A stretch of 64,000 nt of DNA, taken from NCBI GenBank assembly GCA_963745675.1, contig CAVUYM010000009.1, forward strand, positions 434,001 through 498,000, written 5' to 3'. Positions 20,080-29,021 of this stretch are shown here, in pieces. This DNA is from JAUIIK01 sp963745675 (GTDB taxonomy: Bacteria > Chloroflexota > Chloroflexia > Thermomicrobiales > CFX8). Each line of letters starts with the position of its first letter. The first letter of the stretch is position 1. Below the pieces are notes generated by a model. The model saw only the letters and a program-made list of their open reading frames with translations, was not told where the DNA came from and ran no database searches. A program made the position numbers and the translations under genes.

Positions 20080-21202
20080 ATGTTCGAACTCGCTGACGAT
20101 GAATTCATTCCGAATTTCGCCAGGATCAAAGTCGTTGGGGTCGGTGGTGGCGGCGGCAACGCCGTCAATCGCATGATCGAAGCCGGTGTTGAAGGCGTTG
20201 AGTTCATCAGCGTTAATACCGATGCACAGGCGCTACTCAATTCCGAAGCGCCGGTGGCGGTACGTCTAGGCGACAAACTCACCAAGGGACTCGGCGCCGG
20301 CGGGCGGCCGGAAATCGGTGAACGGGCCGCAGAGGAAAGCGTTGACACCCTGGCGGAAGTCCTGCGCGGCGCAGACATGGTCTTCATCACGGCCGGGATG
20401 GGTGGCGGTACCGGGAGCGGCGCCTCGCCTGTCATTGCCAAGCAAGCGCGCGAAACGGGCGCGCTCACTATTGGCGTCGTGACGAGGCCTTTCGATTTCG
20501 AGGGTGCGAGGCGCAAACGTGTCGCGGACGAGTCCATTGCGAATCTCAAAGAATATGTCGATGCGTTGATCACGATTCCAAATCAGCGCTTACTGCAGAT
20601 TGTTGATCCGAAGACGCCATTTTCCGAGGCGTTTCGCATCGCCGACGATGTCCTCCGTCAAGGCATCCAGGGTATCTCCGACCTGATCATCCAACCGGGC
20701 ATGATCAATCTCGACTTCGCCGACGTGAAGTCGATCATGCGTGACGCAGGGTCGGCGCTGATGGCGATCGGTCGTGGAAGCGGCGAGACACGTACCGTTG
20801 ATGCTGCCACGGGCAGCGATCGAGAGCCCGCTGCTCGAGATGAGCATCGATGGAGCGACCGGTGTGCTCTACAACATCACCGGCGGCACTGATCTCACAC
20901 TTGCCGAAATCAACGAGGCAGCCGAGGTCATTCGAGCTGCGGCCGACGATGACGCCGAAATCATCTTCGGCACGAGCGTAGACGAAGCGCTCGGGCGCGA
21001 CGTCGCAATCACCCTGATCGCAACGGGTTTCCAGGGCAACCGCTCAACACGGCAACGTGGCATGGACCGGAGACCATCGGCTGCGATTGCTCAGGAGCAA
21101 CCGCAGGCGGCGGCAGAACCGGCATCTACGAAGCGCACGCCCGTCTCAGACGATGAAGAATGGGCCGAACCCGCTATACTGAGATTCTTGCGGGAGAGCT
21201 AA
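20080..21202 (+). CDS. ftsZ: Cell division GTPase FtsZ, one frameshift
   Basis: Tubulin homologue forming the division ring. VVGVGGGGGNAVNRM at the N-terminus, tubulin signature GGGTGSG at residues 108-114, NQRLLQIVDP, and the T7-loop region NLDFADVK. An extra A near 20815 shifts the frame inside TVDAA/RAAIESPLLE; after it TGVLYNITGG and a C-terminal linker follow, ending in the conserved peptide EPAILRFL for FtsA binding. The length is about 373 residues. ATG 20080 follows AGGAG. Since FtsZ is essential, the shift is almost certainly an error. Confidence 0.96.
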
Positions 21203-21239
21203 TTCAGCAGGCGCGCTGTGGACAGAGGAGCAATCGAAG

Positions 21240-21707
21240 GTGCGCTGTCCATTCTGCGGCGAAACAACGACCAGGGTTGTCGATTCTCGTGATGTGCGCG
21301 ATGGGGAGTCCATTCGGCGCCGGCGAGAGTGTGTCGCTTGCCATCGGCGCTTCACGACCTACGAGACGGTCGAACAACCCGAGCTGATCGTCGTCAAGCG
21401 TGATGGTCGGCGCGAGAAATTCGATCCCCGTAAGTTGCGCGATAAACTCCAGGTCGCCCTTACCAAGCGACCGATTCCGACGACCGAGGTTGACCGTATC
21501 GTGCGGGAAACTGAGGTTGCGCTGCTGGATCTCAATCAACCGGAGGTAACGAGCACAGATATTGGCGAAGCGGTGCTCGAGAAGCTCAAAGCACTCGATC
21601 AGGTCGCTTATATCCGGTTCGCCTCGGTCTACCGCGAATTTCGCGATCTCGATGACTGGCGCCGCGAGATGGCTTCCCTCGATGAAGCTCATCGGGAGAA
21701 AACATGA
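21240..21707 (+). CDS. nrdR: Transcriptional repressor NrdR
   Basis: 155 residues, intact. The N-terminal zinc ribbon has CPFC (C3, C6) and CVAC (C31, C34), followed by the ATP-cone domain starting near residue 46 (LIVVKRDGRREKFD). NrdR senses ATP/dATP and represses ribonucleotide reductase genes. GTG 21240 follows AGAGGAG. ftsZ-nrdR adjacency is a known arrangement. No NrdR boxes or nrd genes are evident nearby. Its ATGA end overlaps the next gene. Confidence 0.97.
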   Translation: MRCPFCGETTTRVVDSRDVRDGESIRRRRECVACHRRFTTYETVEQPELIVVKRDGRREKFDPRKLRDKLQVALTKRPIPTTEVDRIVRETEVALLDLNQPEVTSTDIGEAVLEKLKALDQVAYIRFASVYREFRDLDDWRREMASLDEAHREKT

Positions 21708-22768
21708 CCACACTCACCGTTCGGCGGCGCGGACTCGCGCCTCCGACGATCCAACCAGCGCTGATACGCCTGACGCCGGCTTCATTTGGCGTTTCATCCC
21801 CGGCAACGATCCGGCGAGGGCGACTGCGTGTACCAGGTGGTTGGCATATTGAATCACCCGCGCCGCTCGCCTGGTTTGTTGCGCCGAGTCTTGAGCAACT
21901 GGATCTTGATTCTGCCAATACCGTTTGGCTAGAGGTTGAGCGGACCAATGGATCGCGGCAGACGTATGTGCGGAGCATTGACATCCAACTTGATCTCGAG
22001 ACGACATTCAAGCCCGACTTGCACGCGTTTCCGCAACGCAATAGTGCGGCTGCCATCGGCGATATCGGCCCGACTATCGAGCCATTCCTCGATACGTTCA
22101 AACTCCTCAATGGTCGATTGGCGGATCTGCTCTACCGGGGTCTCTATTCAGACATCGTTCAGTTGCGACTGACTGGTTCTCACCGTGGTGGCCTCTGTAG
22201 CGGGATGGCCCGCTGGGCCGGCATCAGAGCGTTGCGCGGCGAAGAAAAATTACCTGAGGAGGGCGAAGCGCTGGATCAGATCAAAACGCTGCATGGACGC
22301 CAGCTGACGGATAGAGCGCTATTGTCGAGTTTTGGCTGGTTTCTACGCGCCTCTCCAACTACGGCCTATCGGGCAGTTCGCGACGATGCGTTCACCACCG
22401 GAAAGTCGTTGCGAGCGCTCGACATTGGCGTGCCAAAACCGTGGCGTAAGGACATAGCAACAGCCATCGTTCGTGAGGGCCATACCATCGTGCCCTTTCG
22501 CGTTCGACAGCTCTCCCCCCAGCGCGCCTTCGTCGATTGCTATGACCCGAACCGCGGGCGCGAAACGCACACGATCGAGTTTCATCTCGATTCTGGCCGA
22601 TACGCTTACCGCAACAAGGTCAGCCTCGAAGATGACAAGGTCGGTCTTATTGCAGTGCCACACGAGTATTACGCGCAGAAGGGGACGGCGATTCTAGCGA
22701 CTGTCGGTTCCCTGATCTGGTTGGCGCTGGGTTTGGGCGGCGGCGATCAGATGCGAAACACTGGATAA
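21704..22768 (+). CDS. Hypothetical protein with papain-like Cys/His/Asn signature
   Basis: 354 residues, no assigned family. A central GGLCSGMARWAG places a Cys at residue 165 at the start of a helix, as in papain-like folds. EGHTIVPFRV gives His 260, followed by a strand and YDPNRGR (Asp 281, Asn 283). That order (Cys, His, Asp/Asn) is what cysteine peptidases and related acyl-transfer enzymes show. A hydrophobic C-terminal helix (ILATVGSLIWLALGLGG) suggests membrane attachment; no signal peptide is visible. It overlaps the nrdR stop by 4 bp, so it is co-transcribed with the end of the dcw block. Function is unknown; activity is an inference. Confidence 0.6.
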   Translation: MTTLTVRRRGLAPPTIQPALIRLTPASFGVSSPATIRRGRLRVPGGWHIESPAPLAWFVAPSLEQLDLDSANTVWLEVERTNGSRQTYVRSIDIQLDLETTFKPDLHAFPQRNSAAAIGDIGPTIEPFLDTFKLLNGRLADLLYRGLYSDIVQLRLTGSHRGGLCSGMARWAGIRALRGEEKLPEEGEALDQIKTLHGRQLTDRALLSSFGWFLRASPTTAYRAVRDDAFTTGKSLRALDIGVPKPWRKDIATAIVREGHTIVPFRVRQLSPQRAFVDCYDPNRGRETHTIEFHLDSGRYAYRNKVSLEDDKVGLIAVPHEYYAQKGTAILATVGSLIWLALGLGGGDQMRNTG

Positions 22769-22784
22769 CCGCACTTAACGTATC

Positions 22785-22818
22785 GACGCCCCACCCCGGT
22801 AATCCGAGGTGGGGCGTC
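22785..22818. terminator. Bidirectional hairpin between convergent genes
   Basis: GACGCCCCACC (22785-22795) pairs perfectly with GGTGGGGCGTC (22808-22818); the loop can add CGG/CCG. It sits between the stops of the plus-strand hypothetical gene and minus-strand trxA. There is no clear T run on either side, so termination could be weak or protein-assisted. Confidence 0.65.
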
Positions 22819-22834
22819 TGGCAGCTAGCGGTAA

Positions 22835-23161
22835 CTAGTTGACGTGCGGTGAAATGGTGTCAAGGATGCGATTCTTGGGCTGGGCACCGATGATCTTCTC
22901 GACTGGTTGGCCGTTCTTGTAGAGGATCATCGTGGGAATTGAACTGATGCCGAGCTGGCCTGCTACTCCCTGATTCTCATCCACATTGACCTTGACGATC
23001 TTCAGCGAGCCATTCTTCTCTTCGGCGATTTCATCGAGGATCGGGCCGACGACGCGGCAGGGGCCGCACCAGGGCGCCCAGAAATCGACGAGCACCGGAG
23101 TATCAGACTTGATAACCTCGCTGTCGAAAGTTGCATCGTTGACGGTAATTGCCTGGGACAT
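22835..23161 (-). CDS. trxA: Thioredoxin
   Basis: 108 residues with the canonical site WCGPC (Cys 32 and 35) and the cis-proline IP at residues 75-76. It is a cytoplasmic dithiol reductant for ribonucleotide reductase and other targets. ATG 23161 is preceded by AGGAGGAAAAGCCCAG, an ideal ribosome site; the open frame extends 61 codons further but lacks thioredoxin sequence. It is convergent with the upstream unit and divergent from the glycosyltransferases. Confidence 0.97.
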   Translation of the reverse strand: MSQAITVNDATFDSEVIKSDTPVLVDFWAPWCGPCRVVGPILDEIAEEKNGSLKIVKVNVDENQGVAGQLGISSIPTMILYKNGQPVEKIIGAQPKNRILDTISPHVN

Positions 23162-23329
23162 CTGGGCTTTTCCTCCTAATAGGGTTGACGAGTGTTCGCT
23201 ATGCGCTTGTTCCACCATATATAACGCATACTGGTTCAGACTATTCCATTCTATCGCGACTGGCAATCGCTGACGACGTTCGAATGGATATTTGTCAAGA
23301 TGGACGAATCGATAGGTGAAAGACTCCGG

Positions 23330-23335
23330 TACAAT
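23330..23335 (+). promoter_or_regulatory. Putative -10 box (TACAAT) of a leaderless transcript
   Basis: TACAAT ends 7 bp before the ATG at 23343, and no purine-rich ribosome site lies between. If used, the mRNA would begin at or next to the start codon. No good -35 box is visible at the usual distance. Confidence 0.35.
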
Positions 23336-23342
23336 TCCGCCC

Positions 23343-24520
23343 ATGACTGACCACCCGCGAATCGGATTCGATGCATTGTTTCTCGAACAACCGAAGACGG
23401 GAGCTGGCCGCTATGCTCTCAATCTCTGGCGTCAACTCCAGCGCCTGCTAGAAGCCGACCAGCTGACGTTGCTCGCCCCTGACGACGCCGGGGAATTGGT
23501 CAGAGCGGAAGCGAATGGGCAGTTGACGGCGGTGAGTTCGCCTCCGTTGCGGGGTCGCCCGCGTAAGCTCTGGTGGGAGCAATCCGGATTGCCGCGAGCC
23601 GTGCGAGGCCTGTGTCCCGCCGCTGGATCTGGTCCACGTCCCATATTTTTCAGCTCCTGCGATTCAAGTCCACTCCTTACGTCGTCACGATACACGACTT
23701 GATACCAATAGTCGTTCCGGAGTACTCCGGCTCTATTTCGATGAAAGCTTATATGCGGGTCGTCCGGAGAACGGCGAGCAGGGCTGCGCTTGTGCTGACC
23801 GATTCCGAGTACTCGCGGCGGGAAATCATGCGCGTGCTCGACATCCCTCCGGAGCGTGTGCGTGCTATTCCGTTGGCAGCCGATGGCCAGTTTTCGCCTG
23901 CGAAGAGTGCTGAAGACCTTCGCGGGATAGAGCAAGTCCGACGGCGCTATGATCTTGACGGACCCTACATCATCAACACAGGCGGGCTTGACGTCCGCAA
24001 GAATGTTGCTGCGGTCATCGAAGGCTTCGCTCTGGCACAGGCATCTTCGAACGTCCACCACGATCTGGTCATCGTTGGTAAGGCTCACACTGGAAATCCG
24101 CGGATGTACCCGCCTCTGGAGCGGCTAGTCCGGCGACTTGGGTTGAGCACCAGGGTCAAATTCGTCGGTGCTGTCGATGACGACGAGTTCGTCGCGCTGT
24201 ATCGGGGCGCAGATTTTTTCGTATTTGCATCGACATATGAGGGCTTTGGGCTTACGCCACTTGAAGCTATGGCTTGCGGAACGCCAGTCGTCTCTTCGGG
24301 TGCGACGAGCCTTGCCGAGGTTGTCGGTGATGCAGGAATCATCGTCGACCCGACGCCGCAAGGTGTCGCCTCTGGTATCGTGGCTCTTGCCAGCGATCCT
24401 GCACTCCGATCCGAGCTCTCAGTGAAAGGGCTTGAACGAGCAGGCGCGTATGCCTGGAGCTCGACTGCCGAACGGACGCTCGAAGCCTATGACGACGCAC
24501 TCCAGAATGCCGTCGTCTGA
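23343..24520 (+). CDS. GT4-family glycosyltransferase, two frameshifts
   Basis: GT-B fold sugar transferase. The N-domain begins IGFDALFLEQPKTGAGRYALNL. Slips near 23625 and 23690 connect through LDLVHVPYFSAPA to YVVTIHDLIPIV. The C-domain has NTGGLDVRKNV, VKFVGAVDDDEFVALY and the GT4 donor motif STYEGFGLTPLEAMACGTPVV (E-x7-E). About 390 residues. It resembles mannosyl/rhamnosyl transferases of surface glycan clusters; acceptor and donor cannot be told. It is joined by a TGATG overlap to the next glycosyltransferase. Confidence 0.88.
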
Positions 24521-25676
24521 TGCGCGTGTTGATGATCTCCAAAGCTATGGTCACCGGGGTCTATCAAAAAAAAGCCGAAGAACTCGCCAGGTTGCCCGAT
24601 GTAGATCTGTGTCTTGTCGTCCCGCCCTACTGGCATGAGGATCGTGTCGGCGACCAGCCGCTTCAGGAGATGTTCACGGACGGCTACGAGTTAGCCGTTC
24701 AACCGATGCGATTCAATGGCCACCATCACCTGCATTACTATCCCGGTCTGGGTCGCCTGATGCGCGCGTTTCGACCCGATATCGTCCATATCGATGAAGA
24801 GCCATACAACTTTGTGAGCTGCACACGCCAACCGCCTGGCTCGCCGTGTAGGAGCAAAAACGGTCTTTTTCGCCTGGCAGAATCTCTATCGGCGCTATCC
24901 TCCGCCATTCAGATTATTCGAGCTCTACAACTATCGAGTGCTTCAGCGGCAATCGCCGGAAATCGCGATGCCGGTCTGGTGTTCCGCCGCAAGCACTACC
25001 GTGGACCGATAGCGGTAATTCCCCAATTTGGCGTCGATCCAGAGATATACAGCCCACCGTCGAGCAGATCAGTGTCCTCGCTGGTCCGGTCATCGGATAC
25101 ATCGGACGAATCGTCGAAGAGAAAGGGATCGATCTTCTGATCGACGCGTTGGCGATGATTCAGCCCCGCCCAACTCTGCGGATTATTGGTGGTGGGGATC
25201 AGCGCGTGAACTTGAGATGCGTGCCGAGCGGCTCGGAATTCGCGATCGTGTTCGCTTCGAGGGCGCTGTGCCTCCCGAGCGGGTTCCCGGCCTGCTGCAT
25301 CAGCTTGATGTTCTCGTTCTGCCCTCGCGAACACGGGCAAACTGGACGGAACAGTTCGGCCGCATTCTGGTGGAGGCGATGGCGTGCGAGGTTGCAGTAG
25401 TCGGATCCAGCTCTGGCGAGATACCGAACGTGATCGGAGACCCGGATTGATTTTTCAGGAGGATGACGCGAAGGCACTGGCGGCCATCCTAAGCGGCTCG
25501 TGAGCCAGAAGGACTATCTGCGTGAAAAGCAACAGAACGGTCGTCAACGCGTTCTGGAGCGGTTCACGCAAGAGCAGGTCGCGCACCAAACATGGCAACT
25601 TTACCGGCAGCATTTTGGAGCCCCGAGGGTGCAGAATGAGGAGGGCAGGCGCTGCGTGAGTATGCGAGACGCTTAA
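24520..25676 (+). CDS. Second glycosyltransferase (GT4-like), heavily frameshifted
   Basis: The N-part MRVLMISKAMVTGVYQKKAE and DIVHIDEEPYN is followed, in changing frames, by AKTVFFAWQNLYRRYP, VIPQFGVDPEIY, GYIGRIVEEKGIDLLIDAL, RVRFEGAVPPERVPGLL and TEQFGRILVEAMACEVAVVGS. These give a GT-B glycosyltransferase of about 385 residues ending at TAA 25676. At least five slips lie at about 24825, 24930-24960, 25080, 25200 and 25450-25505. The last 60 codons (DYLREKQQNGRQRVLERFT) are a typical C-terminal helix. It probably acts on the same glycan as its neighbour. Confidence 0.82.
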
Positions 25677-25683
25677 CGCGGGC

Positions 25684-26226
25684 ATGGCGGCGCGCCTGCT
25701 CGAACCGGGCCCATTGGCTTGCATGACATCGCGCTTCCGCTCCGCTGAAAACGTCATGACACAGGGCTGGATGATGCCGGTTAGCCTGGATCCTGCCTTG
25801 ATCGCGGTCGCGATTCATCCTGATCGTCTTACGCACGAATATGTCGGCAAGAGCGAATTCTTCGGCTTGAGCATCCCGACGGCCGATCTGCTGGCTGCCG
25901 TCCATCGATGTGGCATCGAGTCGGGACGTGACGGGGATAAGTTCGCCCGTTCAGCGCTCATGCCTTTTGATGCGCTGGAGATCGACGCTCCGCTGATCGA
26001 CGGTTGTGTTGCCCATATCGAGTGCGGTGTGATCGAGCGCATGAGCTTTGGCGATCACGATCTGTTTGTCGGCGAAGTGCTGGCCGTGCAGGCAGATGAA
26101 GAAGCATTTCAGGAGCGTTGGCTCGTCGAGATCGACGCCGGCCAGATCCTCCATCACCTCCGCGCCGACCACTACGCCGCCCTCAGCCGGCCTTACCGGG
26201 CACGGTTGTCGGAAGAGGACGAATAG
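25684..26226 (+). CDS. Flavin reductase-like, FMN-binding split-barrel protein
   Basis: 180 residues. The N-terminal region (ACMTSRFRSAENVMTQGWMMPVS) and SLDPALIAVAIHPDRLTHEYV, followed by CGIESGRDGDKF, is the pattern of flavoredoxin/HpaC-type flavin reductases. These bind FMN and pass electrons from NAD(P)H or serve as redox partners. The C-terminus HYAALSRPYRARLSEEDE is not informative. It follows the glycosyltransferase gene by 7 bp, perhaps by chance. The real start may be slightly upstream if a slip occurred. Confidence 0.78.
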   Translation: MAARLLEPGPLACMTSRFRSAENVMTQGWMMPVSLDPALIAVAIHPDRLTHEYVGKSEFFGLSIPTADLLAAVHRCGIESGRDGDKFARSALMPFDALEIDAPLIDGCVAHIECGVIERMSFGDHDLFVGEVLAVQADEEAFQERWLVEIDAGQILHHLRADHYAALSRPYRARLSEEDE

Positions 26227-26251
26227 TCCCTGTAGATCGTACGGTGGCCTC

Positions 26252-26308
26252 GATCACTCATCGCCAGATAAAGATCTCAACAGAGACATGACTTGCTGGT
26301 GAGTGATC
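26252..26308. repeat. Long-spaced inverted repeat
   Basis: GATCACTCA-TCG-CCAG (26252-26267) is matched by CTGG-TGAGTGATC (26296-26308), giving 9 + 4 complementary bases around a 28-bp centre. It lies in the gap between two plus-strand genes. It could end the upstream transcript or bind a regulator; no flanking direct repeats or transposase were seen. Confidence 0.5.
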
Positions 26309-26381
26309 ATGTGCTTGACCTCTTGTAGAGTGGACGAATGTAACGGTGAAAGGCTTGACGTAGACAGGAATCGGCAGTTCC

Positions 26382-27045
26382 ATGGGGACAACGCCATCTA
26401 GCGCAGCGAGCGAGAAGCTATGGTACGTCATACCGCTGGTCATTCTCTACGTTCTTGTTCCGCCAATAGTTCTATTCAATGTCGTTCCCGCATTCGTCGA
26501 TATACCGAAATATCTGCAATATGCAGGTATCGCGGCATTTGGGATTGCGTCGTCCGCAGGTATCGCTTTGCGTGCGACAGGAAGATCAGCACGTGATCGA
26601 AGAGCCCAATATCTCATCGTCAATCGTCTGGAGGGGGCGATTCTGTGGTTTGCAGGGGTTCATATCCTTGGTGGGCTAGCGCACATCGGACGGCTTGACG
26701 TAGCGGCGGCTTTCTCAGTGGGTATCGGTATGACGCTCTGGTTTCTTGAAATGGAGGCATTTCAAGGATTTGTAGTATCGGACGATCGGCAGAGGATATT
26801 CGCGGCCCCTGGCTGGTGGCGACGACCGCAACTAACGATTATTGTGCTAGCCGTCACAATGCTGGTATTCGGTGCATGTGGCGTGATCGGGAGATATGTA
26901 ATTATCGAATATTGGATCGGAAGTCCCGAATCGCAACCCGATCCTCAGGAGTTCGTATTCCCGTGGTTGGGAGCTTTCTTAAGCGTGCCTTGTCTACTTT
27001 GCAGCCACGTCTCTCGCAGGGAAATTACAGGCGATGGCTTCTTAG
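26382..27045 (+). CDS. Hypothetical multi-pass membrane protein, probable C-terminal frameshift
   Basis: About five to six hydrophobic helices (VIPLVILYVLVPPIVLFNVV, YAGIAAFGIASSAGIAL, AAAFSVGIGMTLWFLEMEAF, LTIIVLAVTMLVFGACG). No family recognised. The first frame continues to 27203, but the end overlaps an antisense gene and loses membrane character. A one-base slip near 26985 gives a better end: CLVYFAATSLAGKLQAMAS then TAG 27043-27045. I prefer that shorter form of about 220 residues. Orientation and flanks give no hint of function. Confidence 0.55.
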
Positions 27046-27087
27046 TCAACAGTGGTTGCCACAGTCTGGCGAATCAGCGGTACAACG

Positions 27088-27902
27088 CTACGATTGGCGC
27101 GCCGTCTTTATCGTGGCGATGCGATCCGCCAATGATCCAATTCGACTTAGCACGCCGGTCTGGCCGTAGAGGATTGAGAGTCCTTCGACGCCTCTTTCAG
27201 TGAGGTCGAACCTCAGCCCGTCGAAGACATCGACGACGAGATCGCGGTCGATGTCGTGGTCGCGAGATATGTTCCGCCGCAGTAAGCGGCGTTGCTCTTC
27301 GGCGGCGCGGCGCAGCGCGTAGAGGTCAGCGACCGCGGCGCGGACTGATGCAGCATCTTCCTGATAGTGCTGCTCGGAAACGATGCAGACGTGTGAGACG
27401 AAGGGCGTTTCGGTCAACAGATACCAGGCACGTCCGAGATCTTCGTGATAATCATCCTCATTCGCAGTCGGTAACAATGCCTGGGCATCCTCGGTCACGA
27501 CGATTGATTTCGGCCCAACGCTGGCTTCGCCGTTGATCCATTCCGACACGGTGATCCCATAGAACTCCGGGATCACGATCTCTGCGACGGCGCGACCGGT
27601 CAACGATATTCCAGGTACGGCGGCGGTTACAGTCGTCGATTTCATCAGGCCGGCTAGATGTAATCATCGTCAGCAGCGATATTGTCTCGGCCGCGACAGC
27701 GTGATCCGTCAGGATCATAGAGTCCTTCGAGGACGGTCGATGCCAGGAGGGTATCGACGATCATGACGCCGTCGTGGGCGCGTAGATCAGCAGGGGTGAG
27801 GGACTCGACGATCTTGACTTCCTGGCTGGGTTCCAGCCAGCCGCGCTCGACAGGCATCCAGAATGGAGCTGTCCCGAGCCGTCGTTCAATCAGGATCGTC
27901 AT
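27088..27902 (-). CDS. MqnA-like menaquinone-biosynthesis-type protein, two frameshifts
   Basis: Blocks in order: RRLGTAPFWMPVERGW, HDGVMIVDTLLAST, ILTDHAVAAETISLLTM with RPDEID, then VIPEFYGITVSEW, VVTEDAQALL and HEDLGRAWYLLTETPFVSH. A substrate-binding-type fold with an EDLGxAWxxLTxxPFV element is shared by MqnA/MqnD of the futalosine pathway. Slips near 27715 and 27650 split it. About 275 residues including a long charged C-terminal helix region (LRRNISRDHDIDRD). ATG 27902 is 60 bp from the divergent epimerase. The family link is an inference from pattern; a diverged paralogue with another ligand is possible. Confidence 0.4.
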
Positions 27903-27962
27903 CGTGTGTGACCACCTGCCTTTCCTCCGGCGTAGTGTACTCTGTGCCTTCATATTCCTCGC

Positions 27963-28961
27963 GTGGAAGGGCGGAGAAATTTGACAACGTTACTCACTGG
28001 TGGCAATGGCTGGGTTCCGAGTTTCGTACTGAGGCGGCTGGCAAGGCGTGGCGAACCGGTCATCTCGTTCGACCTGATGGAGCCGGACCAGGAGCTGAAG
28101 GATCATCTTGGCGATGCAATCGATCAGGTGGTGTTCGTGCATGGAGACGTGACCGATGCTACCGCTCTGCGCCGTGTTGCCGAGGAGTATCAGGTCGACA
28201 AGATCATCCATGCGGCGGCTATCACCCCTCGCTTGCATCGAGAAATGGCGGAACCGGCCCGCATAATCGACGTCAATCTCGTCAGCACCGTCCATTGCCT
28301 GGAATTGATCAGGACGATTCCAGCCATTACCCGTATGGTCTATATCTCCTCCGGTGCTGCCTGGGGTTCGGGTCACGAGCTTGACGTGCTCGACGAAGAA
28401 TCCCCGAGCCGGGCGGATGGGTTATACGGCATCTTGAAACACACTTGCGAGCGCATCTGCCGGCGTTACGCGGCGCTCTTTGATGTCGATGTCGTCGCGA
28501 TGCGGCCGGCCAGCGTCTACGGCCCGATGGAACGCATCACGCCTGGCTACACGGGAGCGACCGAATTGCGCGAGATGTTGCGCATCGCCTCCGGCGGAGA
28601 TCCCATTTTGGTCAATAGTCTCGAGGGCCCGTACCACGATTGGACCTTCGTAGAGGATATCGCCGAAGGTATTGAGCTGGCCTGGGCGACGCCCAATCTC
28701 CCGCACGATGTCTATTCGATCACTTGCGGGCGTCACTACTCGATCGGCGATATGCTGTCAGCTTTTCAACGCCATTGGCCCGAGCTCGAGTATCGCGAGG
28801 TGCCGGAGAATGAGGCAAACTACATCGTATCCGGTGATCCGCCGGGCCCGGTCCCGAGCAATGCCCGTATGGCAGAGGATTTCGGCTGGACACCTCCGAC
28901 ATCGCTCGATGAAGGTGTCGCGCAATACATCAACTGGATTCGCACCTACGGTCCACAGTAG
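27963..28961 (+). CDS. NAD-dependent epimerase/dehydratase (extended SDR)
   Basis: 332 residues, intact. The Rossmann nucleotide site is TGGNGWVPSFVLRRL, the acidic residue after strand 2 is in ISFDL, and GDVTD and HAAAITP follow. The active site is YISSG plus YGILK (Tyr-x3-Lys), then MRPASVYGP. This is the UDP-hexose 4-epimerase/dehydratase group. The start is GTG 27963 or TTG 27981; GGAGAAA before the TTG favours the latter. With the two glycosyltransferases nearby it may supply a sugar nucleotide, though catabolic roles are also known. Confidence 0.85.
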   Translation: MEGRRNLTTLLTGGNGWVPSFVLRRLARRGEPVISFDLMEPDQELKDHLGDAIDQVVFVHGDVTDATALRRVAEEYQVDKIIHAAAITPRLHREMAEPARIIDVNLVSTVHCLELIRTIPAITRMVYISSGAAWGSGHELDVLDEESPSRADGLYGILKHTCERICRRYAALFDVDVVAMRPASVYGPMERITPGYTGATELREMLRIASGGDPILVNSLEGPYHDWTFVEDIAEGIELAWATPNLPHDVYSITCGRHYSIGDMLSAFQRHWPELEYREVPENEANYIVSGDPPGPVPSNARMAEDFGWTPPTSLDEGVAQYINWIRTYGPQ

Positions 28962-29021
28962 CTCAACGGGCCACTATATCGCCGTCTCAGTGACTACCCT
29001 AATTGTGGATTGATCAGAGAC

